From Nitrospira sp. CG24B (lineage in GTDB: Bacteria; Nitrospirota; Nitrospiria; Nitrospirales; Nitrospiraceae): DNA of 47,721 bases. Where the stretch lies: positions 147,499 to 195,219 of the forward strand of contig NEWS02000007.1 in NCBI GenBank assembly GCA_002869845.2. Reading direction: 5' to 3'. This document shows, in pieces, positions 1 through 9,821 of the stretch. The translations under genes were made by a program, and so were the position numbers. The first letter of the stretch is position 1; each line of letters begins with the position of its first letter. The notes under the pieces are model-generated. The model saw only the letters and a list, made by a program, of their open reading frames with translations, had not been told where the DNA came from and ran no database searches.

Positions 1-684
1 GTGGACCATCCCACCCAGGGCATAATTGTCGTACAGGGAAGAGGACGCGCCTCGAATCACTTCCACGCTGCGCATGAACCACGGATCATGAATGTCGAGC
101 CGCGAAAGGCCGTCGGATTGGGTCTGGATGAATCCGTCTTCGTAGATCTTGATATCCCGAATTGCAAAAGTCGTCTTGGCACCCTGCCCACGGATCATCA
201 TGCTGAAGTCGCGAGGACCGTTGGCCTGCCGCAGCACCACACCGGGAAGTGATTCCATGGATTCTTTCATGGTTCTGGTCGGCTGCGACTCTGTTTCAGA
301 AGGAAGCGTCGCGGAAAGCGAGACACCTTCCGGTCTCTTCTGCAGACGCTTGCTGACGATGCTCATATCAGACAGATCGAAATCCGGTTGTGTTTCAGTG
401 GGAGTGACCATTTCGGCCTCTGCGGAAGGCGACTCGACCTTCTTCTCCTTGATGATGGGTTGGCGCTCCGCTTCCGGTTTCGTCGAATCTTTTTTCTGCT
501 GCAACTCGTCCAATTCCTGCAGAATGGTCTTGAGCTGATCGCGCAGCTCTCTCTCACGCGGCAAGGCGGAGGGATCGGCAGAAGGCGCATCTTGCGCGAT
601 TCCTTCGCCTCCGACTGCCAACAACGCGACTAAACCAACTGCCATCGTATATCCCACTCGAAACGCTCGTACCCCTACAAACAT
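1..684 (-). CDS. TonB-dependent outer-membrane receptor, N-terminal part (cut by window edge)
   Basis: 228 codons are visible, running off the left edge without a stop. A signal peptide (about residues 1-30, ending near GIAQ) is followed by a charged, probably coiled-coil segment (about 35-65, ELRDQLKTILQELDELQQKK). A linker with FDLSDMSIVSKRLQ comes next, then a plug domain from about residue 147. The plug shows the typical pieces SLPGVVLRQ, MIRGQGAK and VEVIRGASSSLYDNYALGG. Receptors of this type take up metal chelates, cobalamin or free metal using energy from TonB; the ligand cannot be told from the plug alone. The start ATG has GGAGGG about 11 bases upstream. It is the last visible gene of the minus-strand cluster that also encodes TonB, two TlpA-like proteins and three His/Cys-rich proteins. 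The barrel lies outside the window. Confidence 0.9.
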   Translation of the reverse strand, partial: MFVGVRAFRVGYTMAVGLVALLAVGGEGIAQDAPSADPSALPRERELRDQLKTILQELDELQQKKDSTKPEAERQPIIKEKKVESPSAEAEMVTPTETQPDFDLSDMSIVSKRLQKRPEGVSLSATLPSETESQPTRTMKESMESLPGVVLRQANGPRDFSMMIRGQGAKTTFAIRDIKIYEDGFIQTQSDGLSRLDIHDPWFMRSVEVIRGASSSLYDNYALGGMVH

Positions 685-789
685 GATTGCTCACTCCCTC
701 CATGTGGTTGAAAGAAACCGTTCGACGCAGAACCCCCGTAAGGATCCCCGTCCATAACCGGACAAACACGATGTGAATCTAGAAGATGA

Positions 790-1095
790 TCAGCGAGGCG
801 GCGCGCGAGAACGAGAAACCGTGCTAACGAGACGGGCTTGAGGGGGTGCGCTCACCAGCCGCTGCATCGTCACGAAGATAATGCTGACGAGGGCTGGCAC
901 AGTGGCATGAATGCCGACCGTTGGATTTACCTGACAGGCCCAGGCACAAAACATGGAGTGGCCGGCATGAGAAGAACCGTGGTGAGCATGATCCGCCTTG
1001 TCTCTCGGCATGAAGAGACAGCCTGCCGCCCCTACTGCAAGCACGCTGTAGAGCAGGACCATCCCGACAACCAGTGGTGCGAACCAACGCTTCAT
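790..1095 (-). CDS. Small His/Cys-rich secreted or membrane protein, copy A
   Basis: 101 residues of no family I can name with certainty. A hydrophobic N-terminus (about 5-26, ending AAGC, which could be a lipobox) is followed by a histidine cluster DHAHHGSSHAGHS, then CAWAC, a second hydrophobic stretch (about 64-80) and a C-terminal SRSRAPPR. The same plan (His cluster, C-x-W-x-C, terminal SR-x-PP) recurs in the genes at 4182-4490 and 6319-6624. It resembles small periplasmic metal-related proteins such as DUF2946, which often end in RAPP, but this is an impression. The start ATG overlaps the stop of the upstream TlpA-like gene by four bases (ATGA), so translation is probably coupled. Metal binding is inferred from composition only. 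Confidence 0.75.
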   Translation of the reverse strand: MKRWFAPLVVGMVLLYSVLAVGAAGCLFMPRDKADHAHHGSSHAGHSMFCAWACQVNPTVGIHATVPALVSIIFVTMQRLVSAPPQARLVSTVSRSRAPPR

Positions 1096-1658
1096 GGCAT
1101 GCCTTCAAGGACATGCCGCACCAGCGCGGCTGACTCTTCACTATCCCAGGCTCGAGGTCCGACGGCACGACCAATAGCTCGACCGTCTTGTGTAATGAGG
1201 ACGGTCGTCGGCAAGCCCCGCACCATGAAGGACCTCGAAACGTCTTCATGCTGATCGAACAGCACGGGCAGCCGGATGCCTAGATGATCGAGAAACTGCT
1301 TGATCCCTAGTGGATGCATGTCCGTGGTAATCGTCACGACCTGAAACTGCGTGGGATCGAACTGTGACTGGAGTTTGGCAAGCGAGGGCATTTCCTCTTT
1401 ACAAGGCCCGCACCACGTCGCCCAGAAGTTCAGGAGTACGACCTTCCCTGCCAGTTCTTTGGAGCGGACCGTTCCGCCATCGAGCCCCTGGAGGTCGAAT
1501 GCTACGATCGGTGCACCAGCCGTGATTCGTGTGACACGCAGCGCGGCAAAGGGATCGCTCGCTGCGGTGGCAGCATGTAGTGGAGTGCCGGAGTCAAGAA
1601 TCAGCAGACACCCGGCAAGGAATAGACCACTCAGCAAATCGCGTGCGTTACGGCCCAT
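1092..1658 (-). CDS. TlpA/ResA-like thioredoxin-fold protein 1
   Basis: 188 residues. It has an N-terminal export signal (about 8-30); LAGC at 14-17 could be a lipobox, although hydrophobic residues continue past the cysteine. A periplasmic thioredoxin fold follows, with active site NFWATWCGPCKEEMPS, the cis-proline loop RGLPTT and the usual strand pattern of the TlpA/AhpC-TSA group. Relatives reduce disulfides in the oxidising periplasm, for example in cytochrome c maturation or copper-site assembly. The start overlaps the end of the BNR-repeat gene by 11 bases and the stop overlaps the His/Cys-rich gene A by four, so it sits in one transcription unit. The same pairing, TlpA then His/Cys-rich protein, is repeated at 5051-4182. 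Confidence 0.9.
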   Translation of the reverse strand: MGRNARDLLSGLFLAGCLLILDSGTPLHAATAASDPFAALRVTRITAGAPIVAFDLQGLDGGTVRSKELAGKVVLLNFWATWCGPCKEEMPSLAKLQSQFDPTQFQVVTITTDMHPLGIKQFLDHLGIRLPVLFDQHEDVSRSFMVRGLPTTVLITQDGRAIGRAVGPRAWDSEESAALVRHVLEGMP

Positions 1659-2925
1659 GATCTCCGGTCTTTTCCGCCGTCACGTTGAGCAGTGGAAACT
1701 GCATGGTTTGGAGAACCAGTCGATGTGCCGGCATGGCATGTTCCTTCCACCCCATCACCACCGTTCCAGACCGATTAACCGCCACTGTCGGTGTCTGTCC
1801 ATTTTTCTCGTTCAGTTTGATCGGGGCATTGAACGACTCGCCCCGGTCAAGCGAGTAGCTGGCCACGACCTCTCGGCGAACAGGTGACTGTTCTTCCCAG
1901 ACCACCACAATCCGTCCAGCCGGATCGACCGCCATCTGCGGATGGTCGGGGAAGGTCCCTTTGGAACGATTGAGCTGTCTCTTCGTCGAAAACGTCTTGC
2001 CCTGATCGTCGGAATAGGCGAGGTAAATCGCAGGCGTCTCATCGGCGCCCTCCGTGTACCACACCACATAGAGCCGCCCTTGCTTATCGACTCCGAGCGA
2101 GGCAGGGCGATGAGGGCAGGCCGAATAGACCCACCGATCATTGCCGACCACAACCGAAGAAGAAAATGTTTCACCGCCGTCAGTCGATCGCGAAACAACG
2201 GTCTCCCGAATATTGCCCTCAAAGATCTTTCGCCACGCCACGTACACCACTCCATCGGCGGATGTCGCCACTGCTGTCCTGCAGCAGACACAGGTCTCGT
2301 CGTCGATCTTGAGGTTCTTCGCGATCGTGCGACCCTGATCCGTCGACCTCGCCACGAATGTGCCTGGTTCCTTTTTCCCTTCGCGGCCGTCGATCCATGC
2401 CATGTGCACAACCCCATCTTGAGCAACCTGGATCGAATCGAACGTGTGCTGAATGACGTGGCCATCGTCGTTCACGAGCACTGACGGAGCGAATGTCCGC
2501 CCTCCGTCTGTCGATCTACTGAGTCTCAGTTCACCGGCAAACGGTTTCTCGGGCGTAATCTTCGGATGCGTCTGCGACCACGTCACAAACACGTCGTCTC
2601 CACGAACAGCTACGGCTGGAGTCTCCTGCCGATAATAGACATGTTCGGTCGGCTGGTTGATGGGCACGGGAGTTCCAAGGGGTCCACCAGCTTGTTCGGA
2701 CCTTGCGAAGAAAATCGTGCGAGTTTCTTTATCTTCTTCCACCCACGAGGATGAGACCAATCCCTGCTCATCAATCTGAACCGAGGGCCCCACCACGCTT
2801 TTTACCTGGTGGACGGTCATAGTTTTGGGTCCCAGCCGGATGGCTGGCTCGAACGTCTCGGCCCACACCGGTATCGCGAGAAGCGATGGCAATATCACAA
2901 GGAATGCGGCAGCGAACCTCTTCAT
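1648..2925 (-). CDS. Secreted BNR-repeat (sialidase-fold) protein with CxCC motif
   Basis: 425 residues with a signal peptide (about 1-22, cut near VWAE). At least five Asp-box-like repeats are visible: SRSTDGGRTF, ARSTDQGRT, SRSTDGGETF, AYSDDQGKTF and SYSLDRGESF. These mark a six-bladed beta-propeller of the sialidase type. True sialidase catalytic residues were not identified, so an enzymatic role should not be assumed. Three cysteines at 212, 214 and 215 (ETCVCCRT) and a fourth at 270 (SACPHRP) stand out in an otherwise cysteine-poor exported protein and could bind metal or be targets of the neighbouring thioredoxins. The start has GAAGGGGG just upstream. It lies 62 bases after tonB and overlaps the next gene, tlpA-like 1. 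Confidence 0.82.
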   Translation of the reverse strand: MKRFAAAFLVILPSLLAIPVWAETFEPAIRLGPKTMTVHQVKSVVGPSVQIDEQGLVSSSWVEEDKETRTIFFARSEQAGGPLGTPVPINQPTEHVYYRQETPAVAVRGDDVFVTWSQTHPKITPEKPFAGELRLSRSTDGGRTFAPSVLVNDDGHVIQHTFDSIQVAQDGVVHMAWIDGREGKKEPGTFVARSTDQGRTIAKNLKIDDETCVCCRTAVATSADGVVYVAWRKIFEGNIRETVVSRSTDGGETFSSSVVVGNDRWVYSACPHRPASLGVDKQGRLYVVWYTEGADETPAIYLAYSDDQGKTFSTKRQLNRSKGTFPDHPQMAVDPAGRIVVVWEEQSPVRREVVASYSLDRGESFNAPIKLNEKNGQTPTVAVNRSGTVVMGWKEHAMPAHRLVLQTMQFPLLNVTAEKTGDHGP

Positions 2926-2987
2926 CGGTCCCCCTTCATACTCGTGAATCTGCTCGGGTCCTTGATGACCCTCAAGTTCACCCGAGC

Positions 2988-3899
2988 TCAGTTAGCCAAG
3001 CTATAGACAATCGGAAGGCTCACGACGATTTGCGGCTTGCCGATGGCATGTTTCATGTGAAGTGGACAGGCGAGTCTCACCGCCTCCATCGCCGCCGCAT
3101 CGAGCGCGCTGTATCCCGAGCTTTTCAGGACAAAGACGTCCGCCAAGTGGCCATCAGCACGGATGACCGCCTTCACGATCACCTTCCCCTCTTGACTATT
3201 CATGCGAGCGGAGTTCGGATAGCGTTTGAGTTCCGCGACCCGCCGCCACAACGACTCGGCCAGCCATTGATGATCCAGTTTCGCTTCAGCGCTCAGTCCA
3301 GCAGCCCTGGTCACCTGCACCGGAGCGGCATCCACAGGACTATCCTGAGACGAAGCGAGTGTGGGAGCCTCTTGAGTAACAGGAGTTTCGGAGGGTGATT
3401 GAGGAGCTGGTGCGACCGCGACCATCTCATTCGGAACAGGGTGGAACTCAACCGGTTCGGGTGAAGCAGCCACGGCAACCGGCTCAGATATCGGCTGAGC
3501 GATTTCGGCGATCGACCGCTCAACCGGCTCTTCCCGTACCTGAGGGCTCTCTATCTTTGGTTCAATCGGCTTCACGGTTTCGATCGTCGGTCGTGATGGC
3601 TCGATCTTCCGCTCAATCGGCGTGACAGTCTGGGACAGCTCCGACACAGGTTTGATTTGAGGTGGAGGCTGAACCTGAGCCGACGGTTGGTGACGGGCCA
3701 CAACTGATGGGACCTGCTCCGATCTCGATTCTGGCTTCGCCGCCTCTACCAAGGCCACGTCCCACTGAAAGACCTCCTCGGGCAAGAGAGGTTTGACCTG
3801 CGTTGCAAACACTACCGCCAACCCAACCGCGAAGCCATGTAAGGTCAGCGAAATGCCCCAGGCGGGGAAAAAGAACCGATTGTCATCGATCGAGATCAT
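2988..3899 (-). CDS. tonB: TonB energy transducer
   Basis: 303 residues with the three-part TonB plan: a single N-terminal membrane helix (about 12-34), a long Pro/Glu/Val-rich periplasm-spanning segment (about 50-190, with repeated KPIEPKIE/EPVERSIAE-like units), and a C-terminal TonB domain. That domain (about 215-303) shows RYPNSARMNSQEGKVIVKAVI and SSGYSALDAAAMEAVR. It couples the inner-membrane proton gradient, through ExbB/ExbD, to outer-membrane receptors. ExbB and ExbD genes are not in the window. GGAAGGA lies six bases before the ATG. A 282-base spacer with possible hairpins separates it from the upstream His/Cys gene B, so it may start its own transcript. The cut receptor at 1-684 is the obvious local partner. 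Confidence 0.92.
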   Translation of the reverse strand: MISIDDNRFFFPAWGISLTLHGFAVGLAVVFATQVKPLLPEEVFQWDVALVEAAKPESRSEQVPSVVARHQPSAQVQPPPQIKPVSELSQTVTPIERKIEPSRPTIETVKPIEPKIESPQVREEPVERSIAEIAQPISEPVAVAASPEPVEFHPVPNEMVAVAPAPQSPSETPVTQEAPTLASSQDSPVDAAPVQVTRAAGLSAEAKLDHQWLAESLWRRVAELKRYPNSARMNSQEGKVIVKAVIRADGHLADVFVLKSSGYSALDAAAMEAVRLACPLHMKHAIGKPQIVVSLPIVYSLAN

Positions 3900-4181
3900 A
3901 TCGTATGTCCTTCCGACGCTTCACAGACCACCACACAACTCTCAACTCACCGGAATCATGAAAAGTGCGGGGCGGAGGCCAAGGGAGGTGCGCCTCCGTC
4001 CCACGCTGGTCCGAGCCGGAGGGCAGCCTGCTCGGACAAGATATACATGTTGAGCCACAGAGATAGATCATCTATCAACCAAACTTGTGGCGAATATACG
4101 TCATGATCCAACGACTCTCGCCAAGCCGAGCATCAGGCCTCATTGGGAGTTACGATTTGAGAAAACGCAGTAACACACTAA
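3900..4181 (-). promoter_or_regulatory. Possible structured leader or promoter region before tonB
   Basis: This 282-base spacer holds no convincing gene. Read on the minus strand, it has two inverted repeats between about 4045 and 3970: CCGAGC pairing with GCTCGG, and CGGAGGC pairing with GCCTCCG. Neither is followed by a run of T, so they do not look like terminators. They could be a structured leader RNA or a protein-binding region. No known riboswitch consensus, including the cobalamin one, was recognised. Confidence 0.3.
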
Positions 4182-4490
4182 CTATAAAAGGGAGATGGGA
4201 GGCCCACGGGAAAAATTGCGCGATGAAACAGGGGTGAGAGTTGGCTTAATTTGGACAGCGACCAATCCTTCTATAGGCTGAAGCGGTGTATTCAGTGGGG
4301 CCGAAGCCGATTCGATCCCCTCACCGGCTGCGCACATCCATGCGCATATTCCGGTCGAGTGGGTCCCGGCCTGATGATCTGCGTGGTGTCCGGCATGGCC
4401 GACGCTGGGCGCCGCCATAAACCCGTTCACCAGCACGAGGCAGAGCAGCAATGCCCAGACAAACGCGGATCGTTTCGAGTCAACCGCCAT
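4182..4490 (-). CDS. Small His/Cys-rich secreted protein, copy B
   Basis: 102 residues. A signal-like hydrophobic segment (about 9-28) is followed by GHAGHHADHQAGTHS, then ICAWMCAAG, a proline-rich tail and a C-terminal SRGPPISLL. The motif block aligns almost without gaps with copy C (EHAGHHAQHQAATHG, LCSWMCAAG, SRAPPSISL), so B and C are clear paralogues; copy A is more divergent. It starts nine bases after the stop of TlpA-like gene 2, mirroring the A/TlpA-1 pair. Binding of copper or another soft metal is inferred from the His cluster and the C-x-W-x-C pair. No function is established. Confidence 0.75.
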   Translation of the reverse strand: MAVDSKRSAFVWALLLCLVLVNGFMAAPSVGHAGHHADHQAGTHSTGICAWMCAAGEGIESASAPLNTPLQPIEGLVAVQIKPTLTPVSSRNFSRGPPISLL

Positions 4491-4499
4491 ATCGTTCTT

Positions 4500-5051
4500 C
4501 TAGTGCAGCGATGCCGCCTTCATGGGTTCCGGTTTCTGAATCCGCGCCACCGCGTCGAGAATCACTTGCTCAGTCAGCAGACCGCCCTTGATATATTCTT
4601 GAACGACGCCCTTCTCGTCAATAAACACACTCACCGGCAAGCCAAAGACCCCAAACTGGTTCGCCACTTTGTTGTCACGATCCATCAACACTGGGAACGT
4701 ATGCCCGTGTTGCTTAATGTGCTCGCGCACCTTGGCCTCGTCTTCCAGTTCGTTGACCGCCAACACCACGAAGCCCTTCTCCCGAAGCTTGTCATAGGTG
4801 GCCTGCATCGCGGGCATTTCCGTCGTGCAGGGCTTGCACCAGGTCGCCCAAAAGTTCACAAGCACGACCTTGCCGCGATACTGGCTGAGACTCTGCTGCT
4901 TGCCTTCCAAATCAACCAAACGAAAATCTTCGGCAGCCGTCCCGACCGCAGGGACCCGAGACCCCATCGCCCAGACCAGACCACTGCTGAGCGCGAGCGT
5001 GAAACCGAGGGCGAGCAACCCAAGTTTGGATGGATGGCACCTTCTCATCAT
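4500..5051 (-). CDS. TlpA/ResA-like thioredoxin-fold protein 2
   Basis: 183 residues from the chosen start, ATG ending at 5051, which has AAGGAG six bases upstream. An in-frame ATG at 5093 would overlap the preceding gene and has no such site. A signal peptide (about 5-28) leads into a thioredoxin domain with NFWATWCKPCTTEMPA and the cis-proline loop FGLPVSVFI. The active site is WCKPC rather than the WCGPC of copy 1, and the two proteins are otherwise well diverged, so this is not a recent tandem duplicate. A periplasmic disulfide-reductase role is expected from the family. It is followed nine bases later by His/Cys-rich gene B and preceded by the barrel-protein gene. Confidence 0.9.
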   Translation of the reverse strand: MMRRCHPSKLGLLALGFTLALSSGLVWAMGSRVPAVGTAAEDFRLVDLEGKQQSLSQYRGKVVLVNFWATWCKPCTTEMPAMQATYDKLREKGFVVLAVNELEDEAKVREHIKQHGHTFPVLMDRDNKVANQFGVFGLPVSVFIDEKGVVQEYIKGGLLTEQVILDAVARIQKPEPMKAASLH

Positions 5052-5082
5052 TGCGGTCTCCTTACCCACCGTCATGAATTCG

Positions 5083-6213
5083 TTATGAACCACTTTTCGT
5101 CAACTGGAACGACCTGCTGATCCCAAAAATGTAGCTAATCCCCTGAGCGAGGCCGTTATTAGAATCTCGCATAATTGGGATCTGCGAATAAAAATAGACG
5201 GATGTCCACTTCGTCAAGGGCGAATCGATCAGCCCATCCAGACTGACCTGAAATCCAGGCGAAAATGCAAAATACGTGGAGCCGGTGGTCGGTACTCGGC
5301 GATTGGAAATCAAGGGGTCCATCACAATCGTTTCACCGGGGAAGTCTGGGGCATCAGCTGGCGTCGCCGATCGCTCCAGCGACGCGCTGATGTTGTCGTG
5401 GACCAGATACCGCCAATGGAATTGTCCCGTCAGCACCAGCCACGGAGCTCTTTCTAGTGGAACCCCGTTTGCCCCTAAGCTGAAGTTGTATTCATCGCCG
5501 AACTGGTAGCCATCATTATTCCGAAACGTGTGGCGATAGCTGCCGTAGAAAAATTGATTGAGCCGATGGGGGATCAGCTCGTAGGTTTGATACACCGATC
5601 CAATCAGGCCGACATTGCCTCTTCCCAGCTGGGTTGGCGACTCCATCAGCTCACCGGCGGCATCTCTGGCGCTCGTACTCCCTGTCGGCACTTGCACGCC
5701 AAACCCAGCGACGATCATGCTCCGTAGCGTGGGGAGCACATTGTATTTAGCTGTGATCGTCATGTCCCCGATCCCATTATCTCGAAACGGGACCAGTTCC
5801 CCTTCACCATTCGCGCCATCTTCTCCCAACCCATCGATGTGCTTATGTGTTCGCCAGAGATAGGGAATCGTCACCTGCACGCCAAGCCGATCCGTAATGC
5901 CGTAATTCATGTCAAAATTGACGGTTTGCGTGATGGTTCGAACTTCTTGATGGTGATCTAGAATCAGACGACGGCCGGCTTGGTCGATCGCGGGGATGAC
6001 ACCATTCGTCCCATCGAGCAAGCGCATTGGCGTGTAATTGTAAATCGTGTTGAAGGTTAAAAGGCCGGCTTGCGGCACCTGTTGTTGGGAGCCGATCACC
6101 ACAAAACAGGTGACCGACCCACAGGCCGCCTCAGCCGGCTGGCTGATAGACCACGCTAACGGAAATAGGGTCAGCGCCAGTAACAACGAGAATATGAACC
6201 GCTTGACAACCAT
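5083..6213 (-). CDS. Outer-membrane beta-barrel (transporter-like) protein
   Basis: 376 residues from the ATG ending at 6213, chosen because a clean signal peptide starts there (MVVKRFIFSLLLALTLF, cut near AEA); an upstream in-frame start at 6282 would bury it. The mature protein begins with ACGSVTC, a cysteine pair, then alternates short hydrophobic strands and turns to a C-terminus suited to a beta-barrel. Segments such as DMNYGITDRLGVQVTIPYLWR and GDMTITAKYN are typical of the broad family annotated as outer-membrane transporters or MetA-pathway phenol degradation proteins. The substrate is unknown. It lies between His/Cys gene C and TlpA-like gene 2 in the same direction. The N-terminal cysteine pair fits the redox theme of the cluster. 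Confidence 0.78.
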   Translation of the reverse strand: MVVKRFIFSLLLALTLFPLAWSISQPAEAACGSVTCFVVIGSQQQVPQAGLLTFNTIYNYTPMRLLDGTNGVIPAIDQAGRRLILDHHQEVRTITQTVNFDMNYGITDRLGVQVTIPYLWRTHKHIDGLGEDGANGEGELVPFRDNGIGDMTITAKYNVLPTLRSMIVAGFGVQVPTGSTSARDAAGELMESPTQLGRGNVGLIGSVYQTYELIPHRLNQFFYGSYRHTFRNNDGYQFGDEYNFSLGANGVPLERAPWLVLTGQFHWRYLVHDNISASLERSATPADAPDFPGETIVMDPLISNRRVPTTGSTYFAFSPGFQVSLDGLIDSPLTKWTSVYFYSQIPIMRDSNNGLAQGISYIFGISRSFQLTKSGS

Positions 6214-6318
6214 GATGACTAGAGATCCTTCTCCCCAGGAGTAACTTCGAACCGCCATAGTTAGGAACCGTCGCGTAGTCACGTACGACGAAACAGCTCT
6301 GACTAAATCGGCAAAAGA

Positions 6319-6624
6319 TTATAAGGAGATGGACGGAGGAGCGCGGCTGGGACAGATATGCAGGGGTTCAGAAAAAGAGTCGATGGAATGAACGATCGAA
6401 ACAAGCGCGATGGGGTTACGCTCGGCATGAATCAAGACAACTTCTGTGTCGAGGACCGTACCGGCGGCGCACATCCAGGAACAGAGCAACGTCCCATGTG
6501 TCGCGGCTTGATGCTGCGCATGGTGCCCGGCATGTTCAGCGGATTGCGCTTGCGCCAACCCGCCGATCGCGAGAACGCAAAGCACAAGGGATACCGAAAG
6601 GAACTTGCGAAATGTGTGACCCAT
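6319..6624 (-). CDS. Small His/Cys-rich secreted protein, copy C
   Basis: 101 residues from the ATG ending at 6624; a GTG four codons upstream sits directly on the AGGAA and is less likely. It has a signal peptide (about 5-27, cut near AQAQ), then HAGHHAQHQAATHG, LCSWMCAAG, a moderately hydrophobic stretch and the tail PSRAPPSISL. It is the first gene after the promoter at 6692-6721 and heads the minus-strand cluster. The paralogues are the genes at 4182-4490 and 790-1095. The His cluster and C-x-W-x-C pair suggest metal binding; no function is known to me. Confidence 0.75.
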   Translation of the reverse strand: MGHTFRKFLSVSLVLCVLAIGGLAQAQSAEHAGHHAQHQAATHGTLLCSWMCAAGTVLDTEVVLIHAERNPIALVSIVHSIDSFSEPLHICPSRAPPSISL

Positions 6625-6691
6625 GCGACAAAGCACTTCCTGATAGGGCTGTATCAGCCTATGCCATACCTACACACGCTACAGTCTAGGA

Positions 6692-6721
6692 ATACTAGGC
6701 GACCGAAACAACGCCTGTCAA
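6692..6721 (-). promoter_or_regulatory. Sigma-70-type promoter for the His/Cys-rich cluster
   Basis: On the minus strand TTGACA (6721-6716) is followed after 18 bases by TAGTAT (6697-6692). The -35 is a perfect consensus and the -10 matches four of six positions. The start codon of His/Cys gene C lies about 70 bases downstream, a reasonable leader length. It stands in the divergent spacer shared with secA. Confidence 0.6.
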
Positions 6722-6848
6722 GCCACCGTGACACCGCCGGATGATCTACGGTAGGATTCACTGGACAGATGCTGTATACTCCCCGGATTATTTTCGGCGT
6801 CAACGCCCATTTAGCACTCAACCACTACCCAAAACTTAGATCATCTCT

Positions 6849-9572
<2,724 letters not shown>

Positions 9573-9821
9573 GAAACCATCCGCGTCAGTCCTTCTCGCT
9601 CAATGCTCCAACTCGACCGTTCTAGTCTCCTGCGGCTCAACGGAGAAAACTTGCTTCGTTTCTCTATGGTTAGGCACGGCGATTCCGCATGATCTCGCCT
9701 TGACTTAGCGCACTTCCGAAGGCTACTCTACGGCCCCTTCGATACCAAGCGATGGGCTGACGCTGCCCATAGGCTAGGGGTGTCGCTTTTTTCATCTTGG
9801 ATGGTGAATTTGGAGCTTTCC

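Noticed and set aside
1..252. Open plus-strand frame of 83 codons at the left edge
   Set aside because: The opposite strand clearly encodes a TonB plug domain over the same bases; the plus frame has no motif.
1648..2925. Annotation of the BNR protein as a true sialidase
   Set aside because: Only Asp-box repeats support it; the catalytic Arg triad and Tyr/Glu pair were not identified and the context is redox/metal-like.
3970..4045. Cobalamin or other known riboswitch before tonB
   Set aside because: The hairpins do not show the conserved boxes of any riboswitch class I can recognise by eye.
3883..4071. Small minus-strand frame (62 codons, MIYLCGSTC...) before tonB
   Set aside because: It overlaps the tonB start in another frame, lacks a ribosome-binding site and has no recognisable domain; the cysteines alone are not enough.
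9630..9672. Possible terminator after secA (GAGAAA/TTTCTC hairpin)
   Set aside because: The stem is AT-rich and short, the loop is ten bases and no T run follows; not convincing.
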